Source: Alistipes indistinctus YIT 12060
GTDB taxonomy: Bacteria > Bacteroidota > Bacteroidia > Bacteroidales > Rikenellaceae
DNA length: 64,000 nt
Reading direction: 5' to 3'
Assembly: GCF_025144995.1 (NCBI RefSeq)
Contig: NZ_CP102250.1
Location: forward strand, 248,001-312,000
Within the stretch, counting starts at the first letter, position 1, and the number at the start of each line of letters is the position of its first letter. Under the pieces are notes generated by a model. That model did not search any database. It had not been told where the DNA came from and saw only the letters and a list, made by a program, of their open reading frames with translations. This document shows positions 1 through 8,859 of this stretch, piece by piece. The translations under genes were made by a program, and so were the position numbers.

Positions 1-902
1 TGGAGAAAAATACGCTCGATCCCGAAGCTGCCTTGGCTATGTGCGATGAGAATACGATCTGTATCGTTCCGATCCAGGGCGTGACGTGGACCGGACTGAA
101 CGACGATGTGGAAGCCCTCGACAAAGCGCTGGACGTTTACAATGCCAAGACGGGTTATGACATTCCGATCCATGTGGACGCGGCGACCGGCGGTTACATT
201 CTGCCGTTCCTCAATCCGGACAAGAAATGGGATTTCCGCCTCAAGTGGGTGCTTTCGATCAGTACTTCCGGCCACAAGTTCGGTCTGGTATATCCGGGTC
301 TGGGCTGGGTAGTATGGAAGGATAAGAAATACCTGCCGGGCAGCATGGCTTTCAGCGTGAATTACTTGGGGGCGAATATTACGCAGGTGGGTCTGAACTT
401 TTCACGTCCCGCCGCGCAGATTCTGGGTCAGTATTACCAGTTTATCCGTTTGGGATTCCAGGGGTACAAGGAAGTTCAGCAGAACAGCATGGACATTGCC
501 AAATACCTGCATGACCAACTCGACAAGATGGCCCCGTTCAAAGTGTACAGTAAAGATGTAGTCAATCCGCTCTTTATCTGGTATATGAAACCGGAATATG
601 CCAAGAAGGCCAAATGGACCCTTTATGACCTGCAGTACAAGTTGCAGGAGAGCGGCTGGATGGTGCCTGCCTACACCCTGCCGGACAATCTGGAGAACTT
701 TGTCGTGATGCGTATCGTGGTACGCCAGGGCATGAGCCGCGATATGGCCGACATGTTGCTGGGCGATATTGCCAACGCGATTGCCGAATTCGAAAAACTG
801 GAATATCCCACCCAGGCCCGCATTGCGCTTGACAAGAACCAGAAAGTGGTCGGCAAGGTATTTACCCATACCCACACTCCCACCGCAAAAGCCAAGAAGT
901 AG
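1..902 (+). CDS. gadB: Glutamate decarboxylase, C-terminal part (5' end outside window)
   Basis: Pyridoxal-phosphate enzyme that converts glutamate to GABA and CO2, consuming a cytoplasmic proton. The open frame runs from base 3 without a start codon, so the N-terminal third lies upstream of the window. The PLP-binding lysine is visible in SGHKFG (about residue 92 of the visible part), preceded by the HVDAATGG segment that contacts the cofactor, and NFSRPA follows. The spacing and sequence match bacterial GadA/GadB closely. The C-terminus (FTHTHTPT) is histidine-rich; in E. coli the C-terminal His-containing tail takes part in pH gating, so a similar role here is inference. A hairpin terminator follows, then gadC and glsA on the same strand, which fits an acid-resistance cluster. 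Confidence 0.96.
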   Translation, partial: EKNTLDPEAALAMCDENTICIVPIQGVTWTGLNDDVEALDKALDVYNAKTGYDIPIHVDAATGGYILPFLNPDKKWDFRLKWVLSISTSGHKFGLVYPGLGWVVWKDKKYLPGSMAFSVNYLGANITQVGLNFSRPAAQILGQYYQFIRLGFQGYKEVQQNSMDIAKYLHDQLDKMAPFKVYSKDVVNPLFIWYMKPEYAKKAKWTLYDLQYKLQESGWMVPAYTLPDNLENFVVMRIVVRQGMSRDMADMLLGDIANAIAEFEKLEYPTQARIALDKNQKVVGKVFTHTHTPTAKAKK

Positions 903-922
903 CGTGATGGACGATTGAGAAC

Positions 923-959
923 AAGGCTGTCTGGATATGTCAATATTCCGGATAGCCTT
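923..959 (+). terminator. Rho-independent terminator after gadB
   Basis: Inverted repeat AAGGCTGTCTGGATAT / ATATTCCGGATAGCCTT with two G-U pairs and one bulge, followed by a short T run. It lies 20 bp after the gadB stop, so gadC probably also has its own promoter or depends on readthrough. Confidence 0.7.
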
Positions 960-1104
960 TTCTCTTACCTCTTTTCCCATTATGTGGTGAAAATCTATCC
1001 CTTGTTTTGAACAGGGAATGAGGTGCTTCGCAATCGTTGCACGCTTTTTGCGAACGACACCTACGTAATCGAATCCATTCAACTTAATTTTAAATACTAA
1101 TAGT

Positions 1105-2679
1105 ATGGCAACAACTAAAAGCACAGGGTTCAAATTGAGTGTCATGACACTTGCAATTATGAATATCACTGCCGTTGTGAGCCTGCGTGGACTGCCTGCA
1201 GAGGCGGTTTACGGACCCTCTTCGGCTTTTTACTATCTGTTCGCCGCGCTGGTTTTCCTGATTCCTACCGCATTGGTGGCTGCCGAGCTGGCCGCCATGT
1301 TCGCCGACAAACAGGGCGGTGTGTTCCGCTGGGTCGGTGAGGCTATGGGTGCCCGGACAGGCTTTCTGGCCATTTGGCTCCAGTGGATCGAGAGTACGAT
1401 CTGGTATCCGACCGTACTGACCTTCGGCGCGGTATCGATCGCCTTTATCGGCATGCATCCGACGGCCGATATGGCTTTGGCTTCCAATAAAATGTATACG
1501 CTGATCGTCGTGCTGGTGATCTACTGGGCAGCTACATTCATCGCCCTTAAGGGTCTGGGCTGGGTCGGTAAAGTAGCCAAGATCGGCGGTCTGGTCGGTA
1601 CGATCATTCCTGCGGGTTTGCTGATCGTGCTCGGTATTATCTATTTGTCGACCGGCGGCCATAACAATATGGATATGAGCCAGGGATTCTTTCCTGACCT
1701 GACGAAGTTCGACAACCTGGTACTGGCGTCCGGTATCTTCCTCTTTTACGCCGGTATGGAGATGATGGGTATTCACGTGATGGATGTGAAGAACCCGAGT
1801 AAGAACTATCCGAAAGCCATCTTTATCGGATCGGCGATTACCGTGCTGATTTTCGTGCTGGGTACTTTTTCGTTGGGTTTCATCATTCCCGCAAAGGATA
1901 TCAATCTGACGCAAAGCCTGCTGATCGGTTTCGACAACTACTTCCAGTACCTGCGTATGAGTTGGGCTTCCCCGATCATAGCCGTTGCGCTGATGTTCGG
2001 CGTATTGGCCGGTGTGCTGACATGGGTGGCCGGTCCTTCGAAAGGTATCTTTACCGTGGGTAAGGCCGGTTATCTGCCTCCGTTTTTCCAGAAATCCAAC
2101 AAAATCGGTGTACAGCGTAATATCCTTTTGATTCAGGGTAGCGTGGTGACTTTGCTGAGCTTACTGTTCGTGGTGATGCCTTCGGTGCAGTCGTTCTACC
2201 AGATACTTTCACAGTTGACGGTGCTGTTGTACCTGATCATGTACCTGCTGATGTTCGCATCGGCGATCATATTGCGGTATAAAATGCCGAATATCGTACG
2301 TCCGTTTAAGGTCGGTAAGGTGGGTAACGGACTGATTTGGTTCGTGGCCGGTTTGGGTTTCTGCGGTTCGCTGCTGGCTTTCGTGCTGAGTTTTATTCCG
2401 CCCAGCCAGATATCAACCGGTAGTAACACCGTATGGTTCTCCGTACTGGTTATCGGCTGTATTGTCGTGGTAGCTGCGCCTTTTATCATCTATGCTTCGC
2501 GCAAGCCGTCCTGGCAGGCCCCGGGTGCAGGTTTCCAGCCTTTCCACTGGGAGCTTCCTAAAAATGCTTCCGCAGCCGCTGCTGCGACTGTAACCGCACC
2601 TGCGACCCCGTCTGCTGCGGCCACTCCTACTGCCGGCGCGGCCGGTGACGCGACCAACAATCAAAAAACAGAGTCATGA
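1105..2679 (+). CDS. gadC: Glutamate:GABA antiporter
   Basis: Inner-membrane APC-superfamily antiporter that imports glutamate and exports GABA, completing the proton-consuming cycle with GadB. The 524-residue protein has about twelve hydrophobic segments from residue 10 to 460, with the APC-type N-terminal SLRGLPAEA stretch in the first helix region and PSKGIF in the later half. The last 40 residues are an Ala/Pro/Thr-rich tail; E. coli GadC also has a C-terminal cytoplasmic extension that plugs the pore at neutral pH, but this tail is of very different composition, so the same role is only a guess. The stop overlaps the glsA start (ATGA), which implies translational coupling. Confidence 0.95.
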   Translation: MATTKSTGFKLSVMTLAIMNITAVVSLRGLPAEAVYGPSSAFYYLFAALVFLIPTALVAAELAAMFADKQGGVFRWVGEAMGARTGFLAIWLQWIESTIWYPTVLTFGAVSIAFIGMHPTADMALASNKMYTLIVVLVIYWAATFIALKGLGWVGKVAKIGGLVGTIIPAGLLIVLGIIYLSTGGHNNMDMSQGFFPDLTKFDNLVLASGIFLFYAGMEMMGIHVMDVKNPSKNYPKAIFIGSAITVLIFVLGTFSLGFIIPAKDINLTQSLLIGFDNYFQYLRMSWASPIIAVALMFGVLAGVLTWVAGPSKGIFTVGKAGYLPPFFQKSNKIGVQRNILLIQGSVVTLLSLLFVVMPSVQSFYQILSQLTVLLYLIMYLLMFASAIILRYKMPNIVRPFKVGKVGNGLIWFVAGLGFCGSLLAFVLSFIPPSQISTGSNTVWFSVLVIGCIVVVAAPFIIYASRKPSWQAPGAGFQPFHWELPKNASAAAAATVTAPATPSAAATPTAGAAGDATNNQKTES

Positions 2680-3617
2680 ACAAGAACTTAACAAACGATC
2701 AGATAAAAGCCGTTGTACAAGAGGCGTACAACGTTGTGAAAAGCGATACGGGCGGCAAAAATGCCGATTACATTCCCTATTTGGCCAATGTGTCTTCGTC
2801 GCTGTTCGGTCTCTCGGTTTGCCTGCCTGACGGTGAGGTGATCGAGGTCGGAGACACGGGCTACGTATTCGGTATAGAATCCGTCTCGAAGGTTCCTACC
2901 GCCATCCTCGTGATGAAACAGTACGGCGCGGATGTAATCTTGCAAAAGATCGGTGCGGACGCAACCGGATTGCCGTTCAACTCGATCATGGCGATCCTGC
3001 TCGAAAACGACCATCCCTCTTCGCCGTTGGTGAATGCGGGTGCCATTTCGGCTTGCAGTATGGTAAAACCGGTGGGTGATTCGGCCGGGAAATGGAAAGC
3101 TATTACGGATTTCCTCGGACAATTGTGCGGCAGTCCGTTGGTGCTGATCGACGAGCTGTATAAATCGGAATCCGATACCAATTTCAACAATCGTTCGATT
3201 GCCTGGTTGTTGAAGAATTACAACCGGATTTACGACGATCCCGACATGGCGCTCGATATCTATACGCGGCAGTGTTCGCTGGGCATTACACCCAAGCAGC
3301 TTTCGATCTGCGGCGGTACGATCGCCAACCGGGGCGTCAATCCCGTGACCAAGACCCAGGTATTCGATAAGGCCCTCGCACCGAAAATCACGTCGATGAT
3401 CGCTACGGTCGGTTTTTACCAGCATACCGGAGACTGGATGTACACCTCGGGCGTGCCGGCCAAAACCGGTGTCGGCGGCGGTGTGCTCGGGGTCGTTCCC
3501 GGCGTGATGGGCATAGCGGCCTTCTCCCCCCCGCTCGACGATGCGGGAAATTCGGTCAAAGCACAAAAGGCCATTTTGTATATCGCGAATAAACTGGGAC
3601 TGAATATTTTCGACTAA
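2676..3617 (+). CDS. glsA: Glutaminase A
   Basis: Serine-dependent glutaminase that hydrolyses glutamine to glutamate and ammonia. The protein has 313 residues, close to the usual 300-310. The catalytic SxxK motif is seen in GIESVSKVPT, followed by NPLVNAGA-like HPSSPLVNAGAI and the C-terminal PAKTGVGGG segment typical of the family. It overlaps gadC by four bases, so the two are co-translated. Linking a glutaminase with GadB/GadC makes sense for acid survival: it supplies glutamate and releases ammonia that binds protons, as described for YbaS-GadC in E. coli. That physiological role here is inferred from context. Confidence 0.96.
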   Translation: MNKNLTNDQIKAVVQEAYNVVKSDTGGKNADYIPYLANVSSSLFGLSVCLPDGEVIEVGDTGYVFGIESVSKVPTAILVMKQYGADVILQKIGADATGLPFNSIMAILLENDHPSSPLVNAGAISACSMVKPVGDSAGKWKAITDFLGQLCGSPLVLIDELYKSESDTNFNNRSIAWLLKNYNRIYDDPDMALDIYTRQCSLGITPKQLSICGGTIANRGVNPVTKTQVFDKALAPKITSMIATVGFYQHTGDWMYTSGVPAKTGVGGGVLGVVPGVMGIAAFSPPLDDAGNSVKAQKAILYIANKLGLNIFD

Positions 3618-3642
3618 TTACACTTTAATCAGTGAGCATCAG

Positions 3643-3676
3643 AGGGGCATCCGGCAATTGATTTGGGGATGCCCCT
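3643..3676 (+). terminator. Terminator after glsA
   Basis: Perfect 10-bp stem AGGGGCATCC / GGATGCCCCT with a 14-base loop, followed by an AT-rich stretch. Closes the gad-gls cluster. Confidence 0.75.
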
Positions 3677-3851
3677 TATATTTTATGTAAACTTTTAATG
3701 AGGCGGTAAATCTCTTTTTACAGATGGATCGGCTTACGGGTGCTCGGCATTTTATTTGTTCGAATAGTCACGCATGCTTTCACCGGATAAACAAAAACTG
3801 TGGAAGCTAAATCTGAATAGTCATTCCCAGCCCTAAAATCTTCCTGCAAAG

Positions 3852-4778
3852 ATGACAACAGGCCAAACGACGACACCTGGTAAGCTTAAACCACACTTGG
3901 CATTGATCTTCGCGAATGTTCTTTTCGGGATGAACTTTTCGTTCTACGTCTCGATTATCCATCATTACATGGATTTCGAGGACCTGTTCTTCTTTCGCGT
4001 GGCTTTTGCTGCCGTCTGTTTTGTGCCGTGGACTTTTTTTTCGCAGCGCTACCGGATTCCGGCGAAAGACTTTGTGAAAATTCTGATTCCGACGGTGCTG
4101 GTTATTTACGGGCATGAATTCATGATGCTCTGGGGGGCCGAATATACCAATCCGGTGGATGCTTCGACGATTGCCACGATGGCACCGATCGTCACGCTGG
4201 TTGTTTCGGCGCGGATGCTGCACGAGAGGCTGCACATGGCTAAGGTGATCGGCGTGATTCTGGCTTTTATCGGTGCGGCTGTACTGATCCTCGGCAACGG
4301 AATCCCCGTTTTGCGCAGCCGGGAATTCGGCAACCTGTTTATGTTTATCAGCGTATTGGCCGCTGCCACCAATACGATTTTCATCAAACCTTCGCTGATG
4401 CGATACGGTACGATCCTCGTCACGGGTTGGTATTACATCATCGGACTGGTGATTTCCGCCCCGTTCTTTGCCAAAGGGTTGATGCACTATGATTTTGCGT
4501 CGTTGCCAGTGGCCGGGGGGCTTGAAATCGCATATATCCTGGTACTGGGAACCGTGCTGCCCAACTACCTGCTGTATTACGGTACGGAGAAACTGACCTC
4601 GGTGCATACGGGCCTTTACTCCTATTTGCAGCCGATTTCGGCCACTATCCTGGCCCTGTTGCGCCGACAGGTCGAACTCGATTACAATAACCTGATTGCT
4701 GCCGGATTGATCCTGATCGGTATCGTCCTGGTGGTGATCACTTATGAAAAATATAAATTTCCGGTTCCCAAAATCTAA
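3852..4778 (+). CDS. EamA/DMT-family transporter (first of two)
   Basis: Inner-membrane protein of the drug/metabolite transporter superfamily, 308 residues with about ten hydrophobic helices arranged as two EamA repeats (roughly 10-145 and 160-300). The first repeat ends in LAFIGAAVLILGNG, and the second contains the usual late glycine/proline-rich helices (TGLYSYLQPISATILALL). Substrate cannot be read from sequence; DMT carriers export amino acids, nucleosides or other metabolites. The next gene is a second member of the same superfamily but with little close similarity, so this is not a simple tandem duplication. No strong Bacteroidota promoter was found before it. Confidence 0.88.
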   Translation: MTTGQTTTPGKLKPHLALIFANVLFGMNFSFYVSIIHHYMDFEDLFFFRVAFAAVCFVPWTFFSQRYRIPAKDFVKILIPTVLVIYGHEFMMLWGAEYTNPVDASTIATMAPIVTLVVSARMLHERLHMAKVIGVILAFIGAAVLILGNGIPVLRSREFGNLFMFISVLAAATNTIFIKPSLMRYGTILVTGWYYIIGLVISAPFFAKGLMHYDFASLPVAGGLEIAYILVLGTVLPNYLLYYGTEKLTSVHTGLYSYLQPISATILALLRRQVELDYNNLIAAGLILIGIVLVVITYEKYKFPVPKI

Positions 4779-4791
4779 ATGCAAATTGAGC

Positions 4792-4799
4792 TACCTTTG
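4792..4799 (+). promoter_or_regulatory. -7 box (TAnnTTTG) before second DMT gene
   Basis: TACCTTTG matches the Bacteroidota -7 consensus and sits 25 bp before the ATG at 4825. A transcript starting just after it would exclude the longer start at 4744, so it supports the shorter protein. No clear -33 TTG at the ideal distance. Confidence 0.5.
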
Positions 4800-4824
4800 C
4801 AAGGTTTTAGTCTTTTTCGCATTT

Positions 4825-5709
4825 ATGGGGAGTTTTCGCGGTGTACTGTATGCTTTGATTTCATCGACCACCTTCGGGTTGGTTCCTTTTTTTTCGATCG
4901 CGCTGCTCGGCAGCGGTATGTCGGCTGCAACGGTGCTGTTTTACAGGATGAGTGTTGCGGCATTGCTGATCGGGCTGGTCGCCGCGGCGCAGCGGAAAAG
5001 TTTTGTCATTACGGCCCGTGAATTCGTGATTATCGTCGGTCTGGGGTGGCTTTATGCCGGCACGTCGCTCGGCCTGATTCTCTCCTATAGTTTGATCCCC
5101 AGTGGTATTGCTACGACGATTCATTTTCTGTATCCCATTTTGGTCACGTTTCTGATGATCGTCTTTTTTCGTGAGAAACGGTCGGCCGGATTGGTGGTGG
5201 CTGCGGTCGTTTCGTTGCTGGGTGTCGGGTTGCTGAGTTGGAGCGGCGGTGCTGTCGTGAACGTAGAAGGCATCATGCTGGTGCTGATTACCGTGATAAC
5301 TTATGCACTCTATATCGTAGGCGTTAATAAAACGGGTGTCGGACGAATCGATTCACTGCCGCTGACTTTCTATATCCTGTTGTCCGCGGCGGTATTGTTC
5401 GCTATGTTCGCGGGACTGACCACCGGCATCGGGCCGATCCGCAGTTGGTATCAGGCGGTGAATGTTTTGCTGATTGCGCTGGTTCCTACGGTTATCTCCA
5501 ATTTGACGCTGATACTGGCGGTTAAGAATGTCGGGTCGACCGTGACGGCGATTCTCGGTTCGATGGAGCCGGTTACGGCTGTATTGGTGAGTATTTTTCA
5601 CTTCGGTGAACCGTTCAATCTGCAATATGCCTCCGGTTTGATGCTGATCCTCGCATCGGTTTGTCTGGTCGTATGGAGCAACAACCGTCGGCATCGGATT
5701 GATCGTTAA
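4825..5709 (+). CDS. EamA/DMT-family transporter (second of two)
   Basis: Second drug/metabolite transporter superfamily protein, about 294 residues from the start chosen here, with ten predicted membrane helices in two EamA repeats. The open frame can be extended to an ATG at 4744 inside the previous gene, but the extra residues (MKNINFRFPKSKCKLS...) are basic and unlike a DMT N-terminus, while MGSFRGVLYALISSTTFG begins exactly at the first helix. A TAnnTTTG box at 4792 also lies between the two candidate starts. The late helix has the LGSMEPVTAVL segment characteristic of EamA repeats. Substrate unknown. Confidence 0.87.
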   Translation: MGSFRGVLYALISSTTFGLVPFFSIALLGSGMSAATVLFYRMSVAALLIGLVAAAQRKSFVITAREFVIIVGLGWLYAGTSLGLILSYSLIPSGIATTIHFLYPILVTFLMIVFFREKRSAGLVVAAVVSLLGVGLLSWSGGAVVNVEGIMLVLITVITYALYIVGVNKTGVGRIDSLPLTFYILLSAAVLFAMFAGLTTGIGPIRSWYQAVNVLLIALVPTVISNLTLILAVKNVGSTVTAILGSMEPVTAVLVSIFHFGEPFNLQYASGLMLILASVCLVVWSNNRRHRIDR

Positions 5710-5811
5710 AACCGGCGGTTCGGTCGTATTTTTTTTGCAATCGGTACGAATCAGTTGTTTGCGGGAGAAATTCCTTTTACTTTTATTTCGTCAATTCTCC
5801 CTTTTTCAATT

Positions 5812-6906
5812 ATGCAAACGACTCAACGATCGCGGACAAAAGTTATCCAGGTTATCGTCCATACGATCGCCTGGGCGATGATGTTCTGCTCTCCGCTCTT
5901 TTTCTCGCAGGGCGAAGGCAATTCGATTTCGTGGGCCCGCTACCTGGGTTTCTGCGCTTCGCCGCTCGCGTTCATGCTTGTCTTTTACCTCAATTATTTC
6001 GTGCTGATCGATCGTTTGTTGTTCCGCAAGCGGCTCGGGACCTTTGTCCTGATCAATCTCCTGTTAATTATATTGCTGGCAGTTGGACTACATGGCTGGC
6101 ATGAATTCCACCGGACGTATGTGATGGGGATCCCCCCTTCTTCCCGCCCGCGTGCCCGTACGCAATTTTATCTCTTTTTCATGCTCCGGGACGCTGTGAC
6201 GATGCTGCTGGTTACGGGGTTGAGTGTAGCCATCAAAATGACGGGACGCTGGTATCGTGTCGAGCGGGAAAAACAGGAGATCGAAAAGGAACGCACGCAG
6301 GCGGAATTGCAAAACCTGAAAAGCCAGCTCAACCCCCATTTCCTGTTCAATACGCTGAACAATATCTATGCGCTGGTGGCGCTCAATCCCCAGCAGGCGC
6401 AGTATGCGTTGCATTCGTTGAGCCAGTTGCTGCGGTATGTACTGTATGACAACAATCAGCAGATGATGCCGTTGTCTAAGGAGTTGGCGTTTATTCGCAG
6501 CTATGTGGAACTGATGAGCCTTCGTTTGTCGAAACAGGTACAGCTCGAAGTGAACCTGCCTGAGGACGACCGGGGATACCAGGTGGCTCCGCTGCTATTT
6601 ATCGCATTGATCGAAAATGCCTTTAAACATGGTGTCAGTGCAACGGAACCCTCCTTCATTCACATTTCGTTCGCATTGACCGGAGGTGATACGCTGATTT
6701 GCACGGTCGAAAACAGTTGTTTCCCGAAAAATGAACTGGATCGCAGCGGATCGGGCATCGGCCTTGAAAATTTGCGCCGCCGCCTGAGCCTGCTCTATCC
6801 CGGACAGCATATTCTGCGGATGGAAAAGATCGGGGAGCAGTATGTGGCGCAGCTGATCCTGACATTGAAACCGCATGTGCAGGATAGCGAAATCGGGTCA
6901 AAATGA
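5812..6906 (+). CDS. LytS/YehU-type sensor histidine kinase
   Basis: Membrane sensor kinase of the His_kinase (PF06580) class. Four hydrophobic segments at about residues 15-32, 45-65, 77-95 and 120-142 form the sensor part, followed by a short coiled coil (145-170) and the phosphoacceptor His176 in SQLNPHFLFNTLNN. The ATP-binding half carries LIENAFKHG (N box) and GSGIGLENLRRRL (G box). The start at 5812 (MQTTQRS...) is preferred over the longer 5755 start because the added residues contain no plausible signal and the region looks like leader. The LytTR regulator begins about 30 bp later on the same strand and is the evident partner. Confidence 0.92.
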   Translation: MQTTQRSRTKVIQVIVHTIAWAMMFCSPLFFSQGEGNSISWARYLGFCASPLAFMLVFYLNYFVLIDRLLFRKRLGTFVLINLLLIILLAVGLHGWHEFHRTYVMGIPPSSRPRARTQFYLFFMLRDAVTMLLVTGLSVAIKMTGRWYRVEREKQEIEKERTQAELQNLKSQLNPHFLFNTLNNIYALVALNPQQAQYALHSLSQLLRYVLYDNNQQMMPLSKELAFIRSYVELMSLRLSKQVQLEVNLPEDDRGYQVAPLLFIALIENAFKHGVSATEPSFIHISFALTGGDTLICTVENSCFPKNELDRSGSGIGLENLRRRLSLLYPGQHILRMEKIGEQYVAQLILTLKPHVQDSEIGSK

Positions 6907-6936
6907 TTATCTTGTCGAAACAAATTGTGAGAAGTG

Positions 6937-7656
6937 ATGTCGTTATTGCGTTCCATAGTGGTCGATGACGAACCGTTGGCCCGCGAACTGGTCGAAGGAT
7001 ATGTAAACCAGACACCTTTCCTGGAGTCGGCCGGTTCCTACCCCGATGCACTCAGTGCTATGGAGGCTATCCGTAATGGGATGCAGGCCGAACTGTTGTT
7101 TCTCGATATCCAGATGCCGAATCTCAGCGGACTGGAACTCTCGCGTTTGCTGCCGCCGGAGATGAAAGTCATTTTTATTACAGCGTTCGAACAATACGCT
7201 GTCGAGGGGTTCCGCGTCGAAGCACTCGATTACCTGCTCAAGCCGGTCAGCTATGCCGACTTCCTGTCGGCGGCCCAGAAAGCACAACGCCAGTTCGAAC
7301 TGGAACGAGGCGCGGTCAAGGCGAATGTTTCCGTCGAGGAGCGGAGTATCTTCGTAAAAACCGACTACAAAATCGTCCAGATCCATCTGGATTCCGTGCT
7401 CTATTTGGAAGGGGTCAAAGATTATGTGCGCATTCATACGGATGATGGCCCGGTCATGACGCTGATGAGTATGAAGGCGATGGAAGACGCCCTGCCCGAT
7501 ACCCGCTTTATCCGGGTGCACCGTTCTTTCATAGTCAATCTGGATCGTGTGACGACCATTGAGCGCAACCGGATCGTATTCGGCAAGGTTTATATTCCGA
7601 TCACCGATTCCTATAAGGATCGGTTTATGGAAATCCTTTCCCGGCGTTTGTTGTAG
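6937..7656 (+). CDS. LytTR-family response regulator
   Basis: Response regulator of 239 residues. The receiver domain (1-120) has the acidic pair VDDE near the N-terminus, phosphoacceptor Asp57 in LFLDIQMP, and the conserved Lys in YLLKPV. The LytTR DNA-binding domain (about 140-238) contains the typical FVKTDYKIVQI start and RVHRSFIVNLDRV. It follows the LytS-type kinase by about 30 bp, so the two form a two-component system. A GTG at 6934 is directly upstream of the ATG used here; the ATG is more likely. Targets are unknown; in Bacteroidota such pairs often control surface polymer or transporter genes. Confidence 0.94.
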   Translation: MSLLRSIVVDDEPLARELVEGYVNQTPFLESAGSYPDALSAMEAIRNGMQAELLFLDIQMPNLSGLELSRLLPPEMKVIFITAFEQYAVEGFRVEALDYLLKPVSYADFLSAAQKAQRQFELERGAVKANVSVEERSIFVKTDYKIVQIHLDSVLYLEGVKDYVRIHTDDGPVMTLMSMKAMEDALPDTRFIRVHRSFIVNLDRVTTIERNRIVFGKVYIPITDSYKDRFMEILSRRLL

Positions 7657-7724
7657 CGTTCCGGGAACAGCGAGGCGTGTATCGTATTGTCGTCGATGTG
7701 GCGTACAGGCTCCGTGGGGGTACT

Positions 7725-8141
7725 TTATGCCGTTCTGCTTTTCCTTCTTGAAAGAATGTCCGGCATATGTTCGAGTGCCCACCCCACCAGGGCGTCGATA
7801 TGCGGAATCAGGCTTTGTCCGGTTACGGTCAGCTTATATTCTACCCGTGGGGGCACTTCCGGATAAACTTTTCTGGATACCAGTCCGTCTGTTTCGAGAT
7901 TGCGCAGTGTGACGGTCAGCATCCGTTGTGAAATATCGGCGATGGATTTCTGGATGTCGCTGAAACGCATGGTTCCGTTGGCGTGCAGCGTCACCAGTAC
8001 GAGCATCGGCCACTTTTCCCCGATTCGCGTGAGGATATCCCGGATCGGACAATCGTTGGTATGGTGAAAGTTTTGCATTCTTCTTGCAGGTTTATCTTTT
8101 TGAAAGCCAGCAAAGGTTACTTTGATGTAACTCTCTGACAT
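7725..8141 (-). CDS. HxlR-family winged-helix transcriptional regulator
   Basis: MarR/HxlR-type DNA-binding protein, 138 residues from the first ATG. The family hallmark Cys is present in NDCPIRDILTRIGEKW, followed by the winged helix (FSDIQKSIADISQRMLTVTLRNLETDGLV) and the wing VPPRVEYKLT. Members often sense thiol-reactive compounds such as quinones or aldehydes through that Cys. A shorter start at 8078 (MQNFHHTNDC) gives the more usual N-terminus and cannot be excluded. It is transcribed away from the DJ-1 family gene at 8243, with a candidate operator between them, suggesting it controls that gene and itself. Confidence 0.92.
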   Translation of the reverse strand: MSESYIKVTFAGFQKDKPARRMQNFHHTNDCPIRDILTRIGEKWPMLVLVTLHANGTMRFSDIQKSIADISQRMLTVTLRNLETDGLVSRKVYPEVPPRVEYKLTVTGQSLIPHIDALVGWALEHMPDILSRRKSRTA

Positions 8142-8189
8142 TGATGTTGGTTCTTGGTTATTTGTACAATTGGTTTTATATTCGCATCA

Positions 8190-8208
8190 CAAAAGTAATA
8201 AACTTACT
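8190..8208 (-). promoter_or_regulatory. Candidate hxlR promoter box overlapping an inverted repeat
   Basis: On the minus strand 8197-8190 reads TACTTTTG, a TAnnTTTG -7 box. It overlaps AGTAA-N5-TTACT (8194-8208). HxlR relatives such as B. subtilis YodB bind short dyads of TACT/AGTA type, though in the opposite half-site order, so assignment as the HxlR operator is tentative. Confidence 0.35.
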
Positions 8209-8242
8209 AAAAATAACTATTGTGTCATTAAAAAATTGAATT

Positions 8243-8773
8243 ATGGCAAAACGTGTTGCGGCGGTAGCCGTTAATCCGGTTAATGGATTCGGTTTGTTCC
8301 AGTATTTGGAGGCTTTTTTTGAAAATGGGATCGGATACGAGGTTTATGCGGTGGCTCCGGCAAAAGAGATTAAAACCAATTCGGGTATTACGTTGGTGGC
8401 CGATGATGTGATTGCCAACCTGAAAGGTAAAGAGGATCAGTTCGACGCGCTGGTTTTTGCCTGCGGCGATGCTGTGCCCGTTTTTCAACAGCATGCTTCG
8501 GAGCCTTATAACGTCGATTTGATGGAAGTGATTAAAACTTTCGGGGAAAAGGGAAAAATGATGATCGGCCATTGTGCCGGTGCCATGATGTTCGATTTTG
8601 TGGGTATCACTGCGGGTCGGAAACTGGCAGTGCATCCATTGGCCAAAGCGGCTATTCGTAACGGTGTCGTCACCGATGAGAAGTCGGAGATCGACGGTAA
8701 CTTCTATACGGCACAGGATGAGAATTCAGTTTGGACGATGATGCCGCACCTGATCGAAGCGCTGAAAGCCTAA
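8243..8773 (+). CDS. DJ-1/PfpI-family protein
   Basis: Cytosolic protein of 176 residues in the class I glutamine amidotransferase-like (DJ-1/PfpI) fold. The nucleophile elbow is visible as IGHCAGAMMF with the reactive Cys at about residue 114, and DALVFACGDAVP precedes it. The C-terminal part has VVTDEKSEIDGNFYTAQDENS, the usual end of the domain in DJ-1 chaperone/glyoxalase/deglycase relatives. It is shorter than ElbB (about 217). Divergent position to an HxlR regulator fits a role against reactive carbonyl or oxidative stress, but that is inference; the exact activity cannot be read from sequence. Confidence 0.88.
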   Translation: MAKRVAAVAVNPVNGFGLFQYLEAFFENGIGYEVYAVAPAKEIKTNSGITLVADDVIANLKGKEDQFDALVFACGDAVPVFQQHASEPYNVDLMEVIKTFGEKGKMMIGHCAGAMMFDFVGITAGRKLAVHPLAKAAIRNGVVTDEKSEIDGNFYTAQDENSVWTMMPHLIEALKA

Positions 8774-8859
8774 TTTCCGTTTGCACATTATTCCGACTAT
8801 CCTGACGGCGGTTTGTTAAAGGATGGGTTTATTTGAAATCAAGGTGTTGGATGGCTGAC

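Noticed and set aside
402-1169. Long open frame on the minus strand opposite gadB and gadC
   Set aside because: It is the shadow of the real genes on the other strand; low-complexity composition and no domain; gadB and gadC are certain.
3807-4784. Long minus-strand frame of 325 codons opposite the first EamA gene
   Set aside because: Rich in Gln/Arg/His with no fold pattern; the plus-strand membrane protein is clear.
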